A stretch of 9,520 bases of DNA from NCBI GenBank assembly GCA_017558425.1, contig JAFYVD010000034.1, positions 1 through 9,520 of the forward strand, in the 5' to 3' direction. The translations under genes and the position numbers were made by a program. This DNA comes from Clostridia bacterium. Its GTDB lineage: Bacteria > Bacillota_A > Clostridia > RUG12999. Positions 1 through 8,088 of the stretch are shown piece by piece; the stretch's first letter is position 1, and each line of letters opens with the position of its first letter. The notes under the pieces were generated by a model. That model searched no databases. It was not told the origin of the DNA and saw only the letters and a list, made by a program, of their open reading frames with translations.

Positions 1-306
1 TGCACCCATTGCGTCCGCAATTGCGGCGGTATCGGTGATGTATTTTATACTTTTAATCCTTTTTTCCTCGTCGGGAGTGGAAAGATTGATATAGTAGGGG
101 GAGTGAACACTTAACACTATATTATGCTTTTCTGCTTCGGCTTTCAGCTCCAAAGCAGTTTCGTTTTTTAATTTAACACCTTTTGTGCAGGAATATTCAT
201 ATGCATCCAGCCCCATTTGGCGGAGCCAGCCGGGCATTTGAACAGAATGTTTATATCCCTGGTCGTAAAAGGACTCCGAGTTGCCGGAGGGTCCGAAAAG
301 TACCAT
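1..306 (-). CDS. nfo: Endonuclease IV-type TIM-barrel protein (AP endonuclease family 2), 3' part missing
   Basis: The first 102 codons are present; the window edge removes the rest of a protein that is usually about 280 residues. The visible part matches the N-terminal half of an AP-endonuclease-2 TIM barrel: an opening FGPSGNS strand, a GLDAYEYS strand near residues 32-39, and VHSPYYINLS at 67-76. His68 sits where Nfo carries its first zinc ligand (HAPYxINL). Endonuclease IV cuts DNA 5' of abasic sites in base excision repair, using three metal ions. The ATG has an AAGAGGTG ribosome binding site six bases upstream and follows the rel stop by 26 nt, so it is probably co-transcribed with rel and recJ. 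The remaining metal ligands are outside the window, so a related TIM-barrel sugar isomerase or epimerase cannot be fully excluded. Confidence 0.75.
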   Translation of the reverse strand, partial: MVLFGPSGNSESFYDQGYKHSVQMPGWLRQMGLDAYEYSCTKGVKLKNETALELKAEAEKHNIVLSVHSPYYINLSTPDEEKRIKSIKYITDTAAIADAMGA

Positions 307-332
307 ATATTACACCTCTTAAAAGTTACCGA

Positions 333-2501
333 TTATTGCATTGTTCTTGAAACCTGAATGACTCCGCGAACGCTCATAAGTTTTTTCATAAGACTGTCCA
401 GCTGACCGGATGAATTAACTTCAACCGTCAAGACAATAATGCCGACGTTGTCTTTTGTGACTCTGGCATTACAAGAATGTGTAGGTATGCGGAATTCGGA
501 AATAACAACCATAATATCTGCCAGAAGATTTGTTCTGTCGTCTGCTGTGATGTGCATCTCGGTGAGATAGGAAGTTGAAGAGGGTTTTTCCTCCCACTGA
601 ACTTCAATGAGTCGGTCGGTTTCACCTTCGCCGACGAAGTTGTTAATTACATTCACGCAGTCTTTGCGGTGAACGCTGACGCCTCTGCCGCGAGTGATAT
701 AGCCTACAATGTCGTCGCCGGGCACAGGGTTGCAACAACGGGAAAGGCGGACAAGACAATTGTCAATGCCGGTAACAATAACGCCGTTGCTGGATGTTTT
801 ATGCGAAAATACGGTGGTTTTTTCTTCGGGAGAAAGCTTTGCAAGCTCTTGTTTATAAAACATAGTGAGCTTGGATACAATTCTGCTGGCGGGGATTCCA
901 CCATAACCGATGGCTGCAAACAAATCGTCCGAAGAGGAGAAATGGTTGCGCTCAATTTCCTGATTAACTATATTTTCGTTATAAATCTGGCTATAAGAAA
1001 AGCCGGATTTTTTAATTTCTTTTTCAAAAATTTCTTTTCCGCGAACAATGTTTTCGTCACGCTTTTCACGTTTAAACCATTGGTTGATTTTCTGACGTGC
1101 GTTTGATGTGCGGACAAGCTTCAGCCAGTCACGGCTGGGGCCGTGAACCGTGGAAGATGTGATGACATTTACGATGTCGCCATTTTTAAGCGGATAGTAA
1201 AGCGGCACAAGTTTGCCGTTTACCTTTGCACCTGTCATTTTTGAACCAATGGCACTGTGAATTGCATAGGCAAAGTCGATGGGACAACTGCCGGTGGGCA
1301 GAGAAATAACATCGCCTTTAGGAGTGAAAACAAAAACCTCGTCTGCAAAAATGTCGGTTTTTAAAGTCTGCATAAATTCTTCGCTGTCCGTCAGACTTCC
1401 CTGAATTTCCAACAGTTCGCGAAGATGGGTGAATTTGGATTCGTCCTTGTCTTTGTCGATGCCGTCTTTGTATTTCCAGTGTGCCGCAATACCGTATTCG
1501 GCAATGCGATGCATCTCTTCGGTACGAATCTGTATTTCAAACGGAACGCCTCCACGACCTATAACAGTGGTATGAAGCGACTGATAAAGGTTGGGCTTGG
1601 GTATTGCGATATAGTCTTTAATTCTGCCGGGGATAGGAGTGTATAAATCGTGAATAACACCCAGAACCGCATAACATTCGGGTATGGTTTTCACAATGAT
1701 TCGAACGGCAAAAATATCATAGATTTCATCAATGTTTCTGCCTTGCATATAAGTTTTCTTGAAAATACTGTAAACGTGCTTGATTCTGCCGCTGACAGAA
1801 CCGTTGATGTTTAATTCAGTAAGTTTGTTTTCGAGTGCTGAAGTGATGGTGTCTATAAAACTGTTGCCCGACATTTTATCTTTAAGAGAATCGGCAATTT
1901 CCGCATAAGCGATAGGGTCAAGATATTTCAAGGCAAGGTTTTCAAGCTCCGCCTTTATTTTAAACATACCGAGACGTTCGGCAATTGGTGCGAAAATTTC
2001 AATTGTTTCCTTTGATTTCTGGCGACGTTTATGGTCGGGCATTACGTCCATTGTGCGCATATTATGCAGTCTGTCAGCAAGCTTTATCAGCATTACACGA
2101 AGGTCGCGAGCGGTGGACATAAACATTTTGCGCAGATTTTCAATCTGTGCCTCTTCCTGTGAGTCAAACTGAATTTTACCCAGTTTTGTAACTCCGTCAA
2201 CCATAAGTGCAACATTTTTTCCGAACTGCAGTTCAAGGTCGTGGAAGGATACATCGGTATCTTCCACAGTGTCGTGCAGAATTCCTGCGGCAATGGTGTC
2301 GCAGTCCAGAAGCATATTTGAAATGATTATGGCTACCTGAAGGGGGTGACATATATAATCCTCGCCCGAAACTCGCTTTTGATTTCCATGGGCTTTAAGC
2401 GCAAACTGAAAAGCTTTTTGCACTATTTCGATATTTCCGCCCGAATGGGATTTCTGTATATCGGATAAAAGAGTCTCGTAAAGTTCCTGATAGCTGAGCA
2501 T
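333..2501 (-). CDS. relA: Bifunctional (p)ppGpp synthetase/hydrolase, Rel/SpoT family
   Basis: This 722-residue protein has the full long-Rel layout. The N-terminal HD hydrolase has His52, His76-Asp77 (HDTVEDT) and Asp143 (KLADRLHN). The synthetase has RIKHVYSIFKK from 239, RIKDY at 293-297, YQSLHT at 306-311 and EIQIRT at 322-327. A TGS domain spans about 387-447, a Cys-Cys zinc-finger-like region 588-615 (RCCNPVPGD, HRKDC), and a C-terminal ACT domain about 647-719. The RxKD motif is the form known from bifunctional Rel/SpoT enzymes; synthetase-only RelA has ExDD. Both active sites look intact. The enzyme makes and degrades the stringent-response alarmone, and the TGS and ACT regions sense stalled ribosomes. 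An in-frame GTG three codons upstream overlaps the ribosome binding site, so the ATG is preferred. It lies 32 nt after recJ and 26 nt before the endonuclease IV gene. The symbol rel would fit equally well. Confidence 0.97.
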   Translation of the reverse strand: MLSYQELYETLLSDIQKSHSGGNIEIVQKAFQFALKAHGNQKRVSGEDYICHPLQVAIIISNMLLDCDTIAAGILHDTVEDTDVSFHDLELQFGKNVALMVDGVTKLGKIQFDSQEEAQIENLRKMFMSTARDLRVMLIKLADRLHNMRTMDVMPDHKRRQKSKETIEIFAPIAERLGMFKIKAELENLALKYLDPIAYAEIADSLKDKMSGNSFIDTITSALENKLTELNINGSVSGRIKHVYSIFKKTYMQGRNIDEIYDIFAVRIIVKTIPECYAVLGVIHDLYTPIPGRIKDYIAIPKPNLYQSLHTTVIGRGGVPFEIQIRTEEMHRIAEYGIAAHWKYKDGIDKDKDESKFTHLRELLEIQGSLTDSEEFMQTLKTDIFADEVFVFTPKGDVISLPTGSCPIDFAYAIHSAIGSKMTGAKVNGKLVPLYYPLKNGDIVNVITSSTVHGPSRDWLKLVRTSNARQKINQWFKREKRDENIVRGKEIFEKEIKKSGFSYSQIYNENIVNQEIERNHFSSSDDLFAAIGYGGIPASRIVSKLTMFYKQELAKLSPEEKTTVFSHKTSSNGVIVTGIDNCLVRLSRCCNPVPGDDIVGYITRGRGVSVHRKDCVNVINNFVGEGETDRLIEVQWEEKPSSTSYLTEMHITADDRTNLLADIMVVISEFRIPTHSCNARVTKDNVGIIVLTVEVNSSGQLDSLMKKLMSVRGVIQVSRTMQ

Positions 2502-2509
2502 TATACTCA

Positions 2510-2516
2510 CCTCCTT
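2510..2516 (-). promoter_or_regulatory. Ribosome binding site that decides the rel start
   Basis: AAGGAGG lies 8 nt upstream of the ATG at 2501. The upstream in-frame GTG (2510-2508) shares its first base with the last G of this site, so it cannot be served by it. This makes the ATG the real start and shortens the longest reading frame by three residues. Confidence 0.85.
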
Positions 2517-2533
2517 AAAGTGTTTTTTGTCGG

Positions 2534-4471
2534 TTATTTTAATATTGTAACCGAAACCTCATTAAAATTCATATTGAAAGATGCAACTCCGGTGCGACTG
2601 AAAAATTCAAGACAGGATACAATTAAATCTGCATCACAGTCAAATCCGAAATCTCTGGAAAGAGCAGATTCGATGGCGTCAAGGTCGGTGTAAACCACCT
2701 GCTCACCAAAACTTTTCAGATGGCGGTATACTGCGGCGAGAAGGTCTCTGCCGGGAGCGTTTTTCAGTTCGTCCGGCGGTGGAAGTATATCCGCAATTAT
2801 AAGTTGGGGAGTGTATGTGTTGTTCCATTCGTTAACAGTAAGCGTTCCCGTAACGGAAATATAGTCATTTACATTGTATTTTTCATTTATATCGGGTCTG
2901 CGGAAAGCAACGGCTTCAAATGTTGTTCCGTCCTTTGCAAGAATGAGTTTGATATGCTGACCCTTGTCGCCCATCGGGCGTTTTCCGGCAATTCTGACAC
3001 CGCTGCATATAAAGCAAGGTTTGGGGTTGGACACCCCGAAAGGTTCAAGCAGACGAAGATTGTCAATATCTTCAACTGTAATGAATTTGACGGCAAGCTC
3101 AAATTCTACCGTGGTGAATGGTGTTTTGGACTCTTCTGTCATTGTTTCTTCGGCATATTTGTTTATAGCCTGGTCCAAAGCGGCAATGTTTTCAGGCGGA
3201 AGAGTGAAGCCGGCGGCAAGCTCGTGACCGCCGTATTTTGTAAACACGTCACCGCAACTTTTCATAGCGTCAAACAGATTGAAACCCGGTACACTTCTGC
3301 CCGAGCCTTTGCCAACACCGTCGTCACAACTGATGAGCAGACACGGCTTATAATATTTATTGGTAATTCTTGAGGCAACTATACCTATAATTCCGTGATG
3401 CCAGCCATATCCCGAAAGGATAAGTACGGATTTGTCGCGGAAAGAGGGGTCATTCTCAACCATTTGTTCAGCGTCGCGTAAAATTGCCGCTTCCTGAAGT
3501 TGCCTGTCACGGTTTTCTTCGTCGAGATATTTTGCCAGCTCCATACACTGCGAAAGATTGTCGGAGAGGAGAAGCTGAACAGCTTTTTCAGGGTTTCCGA
3601 TTCTGCCTGCGGCGTTAATTCTCGGAGCGAGAGTGAAGCCTACGGTTGAGGCGTCAACAGACCTGCCGCGAAGACCTGAAATGTTAATGAGGGCATCGAG
3701 CCCGGTGTTAGGCGCGGATTGCAGTTTTTTAAGACCGAAATCCACAATTATTCTGTTTTCGTCGGTGAGATCAACTACATCGGCAATGGTGCCGGTTGCG
3801 ATGATGTCGCCAAACATATCAAGAATTTTTACGGCAAATTCATTTTCAAGAGCACACAGAAGTTTGAAAACTACGCCAACTCCCGAAAGAGCCTTGAAAG
3901 GATATGGACAGTCGGAACGATGAGGGTTTACAACTGTGCAATCGGGCAAAACGTCGGGACATTGGTGGTGGTCTGTTACAACAACCTCCATGCCGAGCTC
4001 TTTTGCATATGCGACTTCGTCGCAGGCGGTGATGCCTGTATCTACGGTGATTATCAGTTCACATCCGCTGTCGCAAATGGATTTTACAGCATCACAGTTT
4101 AGGCCGTAGCCTTCGGTTTCTCGGCTGGGAATGTAAAAGGAAACTTCTGCACCAAGACCGGAAAGATATTTTACCAAAATTGCCACAGAAGTGATACCGT
4201 CAACATCATAGTCGCCGTAAATGGTTATTTTTTTACCGGACGACACCGCACCACGAATGGTTTCAACGGCTTGGTCCATACCTTTCATAAGGAAAGGAGA
4301 ATGAAGGCTGTAAACAGATTTTTCCAGAAAAACCGAAAGAGATTCGGAAGAAGAAATACCTCTGTTTAAAGCCACCGCCGCTGTAAGCGGGGAAATACCG
4401 GCTGTAGCCGCAAGCTCTTTAGCTTGCGGCATATCAGGCGAATATTCACGGTATCTGATTTTGTGTATCAT
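2534..4471 (-). CDS. recJ: Single-stranded-DNA-specific exonuclease RecJ
   Basis: This 645-residue DHH-family exonuclease degrades single-stranded DNA 5' to 3' in recombination and mismatch or base excision repair. The DHH domain shows DYDVDG (87-92), VDTG (143-146), TDHH (166-169) and NPH (182-184), which supply the aspartates and histidines that bind the two metal ions. The DHHA1 domain carries HHG (358-360), GSGRS (389-393) and GGHELAAGF (414-422). An OB-fold with LEPFGVSNPKP lies near 475-485. The last 75 or so residues form an extra C-terminal domain of the kind seen in longer Firmicute RecJ proteins; I cannot assign it a function. The start has AAGGAG five bases upstream, and this site overlaps the trmL stop codon. 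Only 9 nt separate the two genes, so translational coupling with trmL is likely. All catalytic motifs are intact. Confidence 0.97.
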   Translation of the reverse strand: MIHKIRYREYSPDMPQAKELAATAGISPLTAAVALNRGISSSESLSVFLEKSVYSLHSPFLMKGMDQAVETIRGAVSSGKKITIYGDYDVDGITSVAILVKYLSGLGAEVSFYIPSRETEGYGLNCDAVKSICDSGCELIITVDTGITACDEVAYAKELGMEVVVTDHHQCPDVLPDCTVVNPHRSDCPYPFKALSGVGVVFKLLCALENEFAVKILDMFGDIIATGTIADVVDLTDENRIIVDFGLKKLQSAPNTGLDALINISGLRGRSVDASTVGFTLAPRINAAGRIGNPEKAVQLLLSDNLSQCMELAKYLDEENRDRQLQEAAILRDAEQMVENDPSFRDKSVLILSGYGWHHGIIGIVASRITNKYYKPCLLISCDDGVGKGSGRSVPGFNLFDAMKSCGDVFTKYGGHELAAGFTLPPENIAALDQAINKYAEETMTEESKTPFTTVEFELAVKFITVEDIDNLRLLEPFGVSNPKPCFICSGVRIAGKRPMGDKGQHIKLILAKDGTTFEAVAFRRPDINEKYNVNDYISVTGTLTVNEWNNTYTPQLIIADILPPPDELKNAPGRDLLAAVYRHLKSFGEQVVYTDLDAIESALSRDFGFDCDADLIVSCLEFFSRTGVASFNMNFNEVSVTILK

Positions 4472-4480
4472 TTTAACTCC

Positions 4481-4969
4481 TTAATTTTGTTCGAAATATG
4501 TCGATTCGGCACTCAGTGAGGCAAAACCGGTTTGTCTTAAAGCTTCGTAAAGCACAATGGCAACAGAGTTGGAAAGATTTAAAGACCGGGTTTCCTCACG
4601 CATAGGAATGCGGATACATTTGTCAAGATTTGCGGAAAGCAGTTTTTCGGGAAGCCCTGCGGTTTCTTTGCCGAAAAACAGAAAATCTCCGTCTTTAAAC
4701 TGAACGTCGGTATAGCACGAAGGTGCTTTTGTTGTGCAGAAATAAAAATTTCCGCCGCTGTTTTTTTCAAAAAAATCGTCCAGGTTTTTATAGTAAGTTA
4801 TATTAAGCAGATGCCAGTAATCAAGGCCGGCACGTTTAAGCTTTTTGTCGTCAATTTTAAATCCCATCGGCTCAATTATATGGAGCGCTGCACCGGTGAC
4901 GCTGCAAGTGCGGGCAATGTTTCCGGTGTTCTGAGGGATTTCAGGTTCAACAAGAACAAGATTAAACAT
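4481..4969 (-). CDS. trmL: tRNA (cytidine(34)-2'-O)-methyltransferase TrmL (SPOUT family)
   Basis: At 162 residues this has the normal TrmL/CspR/YibK length and all three SPOUT knot motifs: PEIPQNTGNIARTC (9-22), FFGKETAGLP (98-107) and IPMREETRSLNLSNSVAIVLYEAL (121-144). LDYWH at 49-53 is also typical. The enzyme uses S-adenosylmethionine to methylate the ribose 2'-OH of wobble base 34 in certain tRNA-Leu species, probably as a dimer. It starts 24 nt after the amidase stop. Its ribosome binding site is poor: AAAGG with about 12 nt of spacing. A better-spaced ATG at 4980 is out of frame and yields only a short peptide. Weak initiation, or coupling to the preceding gene, is therefore possible. 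The family call is secure; the exact tRNA target is inferred from homologues. Confidence 0.95.
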   Translation of the reverse strand: MFNLVLVEPEIPQNTGNIARTCSVTGAALHIIEPMGFKIDDKKLKRAGLDYWHLLNITYYKNLDDFFEKNSGGNFYFCTTKAPSCYTDVQFKDGDFLFFGKETAGLPEKLLSANLDKCIRIPMREETRSLNLSNSVAIVLYEALRQTGFASLSAESTYFEQN

Positions 4970-4993
4970 TGAATTTTCATGCCTTTCGAAAAA

Positions 4994-6436
4994 TTATTTG
5001 TCTAAAACATCAAGTATTCCGGAAGCAATGCCTGCGGCGGCGATATTAAGGTTGTCTTCAGACAATAAAAACTCCTGGTCGCTGTAATTACTTAGAAAAG
5101 CAACTTCAACAAGCACGGCGGAAGTGGTTGTGCCACGAAGTACGGCGAGCTCGTCCTCAGAACGGATTCCACCGTTTTTAAGCCCGGTATGTTCCACTAA
5201 ATGCTGCTGAATTATGTTTGCAATGCTTTTTGATGATTTTAGATTGGGATATTTTATGTCCTTTTTTTCGCTGTAAAGTGTCAAAGCTCCCGAAGGATTG
5301 GGGGTGGTATGCGAATTGTGATGAATACTTACAAACAAAAGAGCGTCGTTTGCGTTGGAAAAGGAGTATCTTTGACTGAGGGCAGTGGCGGAATCGCTGG
5401 AACGGGTAAGCATAACACGGATACCGTGTTCCTTAAGAATTCGAGCTACCTCGAGCGTGATATGGAGATTGACGTCCTTTTCGTAGATGATTTTTGTCCC
5501 ATATTGGTCGTAAGCGATTGCACCAACGTCCGAACCACCGTGACCTGCGTCGAGAACAACAACAGAATCGTCTGTTACATTCCAGTATTTATCATAAACA
5601 ATTTCAATTTCTTCTTCCTTGTCCTCTGTAGCAACATCGTTTGTAGAGGAAAGGTCAGTTTTAATTTTTGATGTGTCAATTTCAGAAGTGCCTGTAAAAG
5701 ACAGGGTAGCTGAAAGTTTGTTGGATGAAAGTACAAAATTTTTGTATAAAACCTCGTCCAAATCGGCAACCACTTTGTAGTAGGAATCGTGGTTTGCAGT
5801 ACGAATCCGCTGAATTCCACCGCTTGAAACCTCGATATTTTTGCTCCCTGAATAGCTGGCACCATCCAATTCCAATACCGTTCGGACAGGATTGTCCATG
5901 TTATAAATACGGTAAGAAGAAAGGGGGTTGGAAAAAGTGAATTTTACAACAAGCTCCTTGCCCGAAACGGAATACATCATAGATGTAATACGGGTGGATG
6001 AAACTGTAACGTCTTCAGGACTTTTAATATAAACTATATGATATGCGGAATCCCAGGAAACTTCATAGTTTAAAGCTTCCGATATAAATCTTACGGGCAC
6101 CATAGTTCTGTCACTGACTAATATGGGGGCGCTGTCAAGCCTGTTGGGCACAGAATTGACATAAGCTATGTTAGAACCGATGGTTAAAACAATTTCTGTA
6201 CCGTTTGCATTAACAGTAACCTTTTTTGTGCTTTCCTCCCATGAAATGTCTGCACCGAAACAGTCGAACAAAGCACGGACAGGCACCAGTGTTCTGTCGT
6301 TGCGGATAACGGGAGCAACATCACAATCAACCGTTTTGCCGTCTACCACAAGGGAAATGCCGCGTGCGGCAACGGAAAACGGGAAGGTGAGTAATATTGA
6401 TAATATTATAATAAAACTAAGTAATCGCGTTTTCAT
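4994..6436 (-). CDS. Exported N-acetylmuramoyl-L-alanine amidase (stalk repeats, AMIN-like region, Amidase_3)
   Basis: This 480-residue exported peptidoglycan hydrolase cleaves the bond between N-acetylmuramic acid and L-alanine. A signal peptide covers about residues 1-24 (MKTR, a hydrophobic core, then SVAA). Two copper-amine-oxidase-N-like units follow, marked by DRTLVPVR (48-55) and DRTMVPVR (109-116). An AMIN-like beta region spans about 150-248, and an acidic linker (EDKEEEIE) lies near 271-278. The Amidase_3 catalytic domain fills about 291-479. Its expected zinc ligands are His299 (DAGHGG), Glu319 and His372 (SIHHN), with catalytic Glu444 (VEVAFLSN). The N-terminal modules probably bind the wall; they are not an oxidase. 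GGAG lies about 9 bases before the ATG. No specific role, such as division, germination or lysis, can be assigned. It sits between murC and trmL in the operon. Confidence 0.95.
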   Translation of the reverse strand: MKTRLLSFIIILSILLTFPFSVAARGISLVVDGKTVDCDVAPVIRNDRTLVPVRALFDCFGADISWEESTKKVTVNANGTEIVLTIGSNIAYVNSVPNRLDSAPILVSDRTMVPVRFISEALNYEVSWDSAYHIVYIKSPEDVTVSSTRITSMMYSVSGKELVVKFTFSNPLSSYRIYNMDNPVRTVLELDGASYSGSKNIEVSSGGIQRIRTANHDSYYKVVADLDEVLYKNFVLSSNKLSATLSFTGTSEIDTSKIKTDLSSTNDVATEDKEEEIEIVYDKYWNVTDDSVVVLDAGHGGSDVGAIAYDQYGTKIIYEKDVNLHITLEVARILKEHGIRVMLTRSSDSATALSQRYSFSNANDALLFVSIHHNSHTTPNPSGALTLYSEKKDIKYPNLKSSKSIANIIQQHLVEHTGLKNGGIRSEDELAVLRGTTTSAVLVEVAFLSNYSDQEFLLSEDNLNIAAAGIASGILDVLDK

Positions 6437-6523
6437 ATGTCTTCTCCGGATTTGTAAAAATAAAGTATATCAATAATTATTCGACAAAAAGAGGTAACAA
6501 TCCTTCGAAAAACTCAAAAAGTA

Positions 6524-6541
6524 ATATTATTGTAATAATAT
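6524..6541 (-). other. A/T-only hairpin over the murC stop codon
   Basis: The arms ATATTATT and AATAATAT pair perfectly over 8 bp with a GT loop and include the murC stop. On the minus strand they are followed by U-rich sequence (TACTTTTTGAGTTTTT). The stem has no G-C pair, so it is a poor terminator at best. It might cause partial read-through control between murC and the amidase. The remaining intergenic sequence (6437-6523) shows no convincing promoter. Confidence 0.25.
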
Positions 6542-7891
6542 ATCGGTGAGCTTAACAATATCTCCGGCACCCATTACTAGAATGGTATCGTTTGCGGAGG
6601 CAACCGACTTCACCATGGATGCAATATCCTCAAAATTACCTATATAGTAGCATTCGGAAAAAGTCTCTGACATTTTGTCGGCAAGCATCTTTGATGAGAT
6701 GGTGCCATCGTTCTTTTCGCGAGCGGCATATATATCGGCGAGAATCACCACGTCAGCTTTTTCAAAGGCGGATGCAAATTCGTCGAAAAACATTTTTGTT
6801 CGGGAATAAGTGTGAGGCTGGAAAATGCAGATTATCTTGCCATCTGTAATTTGTTTGGCAGTGTCAAGAGTTGCCTTGATTTCGGTTGGATGATGCGCGT
6901 AATCGTCGTAAATTTTTGCTCCGCAAACATTTCCACGCAGTTCAAATCTTCTTGAAGCGCCCTTGAAATCGGTTAAAGCGTCAGCAGCTTTTTGCATATC
7001 AAGACCAAACATATATGCGTTTGCAAGTGCTGCAAGGGAGTTGGACACGTTGTGCGAGCCGTGAACCGAAAGGGTAACATCGCACAACTTTTCTTCCTTA
7101 TATAATAATACATATTTTGTACGACCGTCAGATACGTGAATTTCGGAGGCCGTAAAGTCCCCGCCGGACAGCCCATAGGTAACAACTTTTTGCGGAACTG
7201 CCGACACGATTTTCATAAGTTCGACATCGTCCTGACAAGCCACAACAAATCCGTCTGTATGTACGTTGCCGAGAAACTCGGAATAAGCACTGTGATAATC
7301 GTCAGCGTCTTTGTAATAATCAAGATGGTCGGGTTCAACATTTAATATTGTTGCGCAATATGGGCGGAAATTTAAAAAACTGCGGCAATACTCGCAAGCC
7401 TCTGCAATAAAATAATCTCCGGAACCGATTTTCATATTGTTTTTGATTATATCAAGGTAGGCACCAACGAGAATTGTGGGGTCTTGACTAAGCTTTTCAA
7501 AAATGTAGGAAACCATGGATGTAACGGTGGTTTTTCCGTGTGTACCAGCAATGGCAATGGATTTTTTATATTCGTCCATTATGTATCCGAGCAATTGAGC
7601 TCGACTGATAATGTCAATCCCCAGACGATTTGCCTCTTTGATTTCGGGGTTGTCGGCAGATACTGCCGAAGTGTAAACAACAGCTTGAGCCGAATGGACA
7701 TTTTCGGGGAAATGACCATTGAAAAATTTAAGACCTTTAGCTTCGAGCTGAGAAATTGTAAAAGAATAATTGATGTCAGAACCGGAGACAGAGTAGCCGT
7801 TTGACAAAAAAATCTCAGCAAGAGCACTCATACTGATGCCACCAACACCGATAAAATGTATGTTGTTTTTACCTGATAATATGTTATTCAT
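6527..7891 (-). CDS. murC: UDP-N-acetylmuramate--L-alanine ligase MurC
   Basis: This 454-residue cytoplasmic Mur ligase adds L-alanine to UDP-MurNAc using ATP, the first step of peptide-stem synthesis in peptidoglycan. The UDP-binding domain has IHFIGVGGISMSALA (11-25) and SGSD (36-39). The ATP-binding domain has the P-loop GTHGKTT (116-122), EACEYCRSF (164-172) and NVEPDHLDYY (184-193). HGSHNVSNSLAA (277-288), RRFE (314-317), DDYAHHPTEI (329-338) and QPHTYSRT (358-365) are typical MurC motifs. The length is normal and no key residue is missing. The ribosome binding site AGAGG ends 8 nt before the ATG and sits in the loop of a 7 bp A/T-rich hairpin (7894-7911). MurC is the first gene of the leftward cluster, with the amidase 90 nt downstream. 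Confidence 0.97.
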   Translation of the reverse strand: MNNILSGKNNIHFIGVGGISMSALAEIFLSNGYSVSGSDINYSFTISQLEAKGLKFFNGHFPENVHSAQAVVYTSAVSADNPEIKEANRLGIDIISRAQLLGYIMDEYKKSIAIAGTHGKTTVTSMVSYIFEKLSQDPTILVGAYLDIIKNNMKIGSGDYFIAEACEYCRSFLNFRPYCATILNVEPDHLDYYKDADDYHSAYSEFLGNVHTDGFVVACQDDVELMKIVSAVPQKVVTYGLSGGDFTASEIHVSDGRTKYVLLYKEEKLCDVTLSVHGSHNVSNSLAALANAYMFGLDMQKAADALTDFKGASRRFELRGNVCGAKIYDDYAHHPTEIKATLDTAKQITDGKIICIFQPHTYSRTKMFFDEFASAFEKADVVILADIYAAREKNDGTISSKMLADKMSETFSECYYIGNFEDIASMVKSVASANDTILVMGAGDIVKLTDILLQ

Positions 7892-8003
7892 TAAAAAAAC
7901 CTCTGTTTTTTCATATTTTTGTTGTAATTATTGCCGGAAAAACCCAAAAATACAATGTGTTTTTTCTACAAAATTACTAAATAGGGATATTTTGAAGTTG
8001 TGA

Positions 8004-8032
8004 TTTATATAATATTACTATATGAATGTCTT
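8004..8032 (-). promoter_or_regulatory. Candidate sigma-A promoter for murC and the leftward operon
   Basis: Read on the minus strand, AAGACA (8032-8027) is separated by 17 nt from TATAAA (8009-8004). These match the consensus at 4 and 5 of 6 positions. Transcription would start near 7997, giving a murC leader of about 105 nt. The region is A/T-rich, so chance matches are likely; this is the best of several weak options. Confidence 0.35.
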
Positions 8033-8041
8033 GAAAAATAA

Positions 8042-8055
8042 TTCCAATTATGGAA
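8042..8055. repeat. Short inverted repeat TTCCA-N4-TGGAA
   Basis: Two perfect 5-base arms flank ATTA. The repeat lies 10 bp upstream of the candidate murC -35 element and about 160 bp upstream of the rightward promoter. The size and spacing suit a small regulator site, but no regulator is identifiable and a repeat this short could be chance. Confidence 0.3.
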
Positions 8056-8088
8056 AATGCACAAAAGATATAAAAATGTGCAGCGCGA

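Noticed and set aside
669..1106. 145-codon open frame on the plus strand
   Set aside because: It is antisense to the C-terminal half of rel and has no domain or promoter; it is a codon-bias shadow.
2720..3373. 217-codon open frame on the plus strand
   Set aside because: It lies wholly antisense to recJ, whose catalytic motifs are intact on the other strand. It has no recognisable domain.
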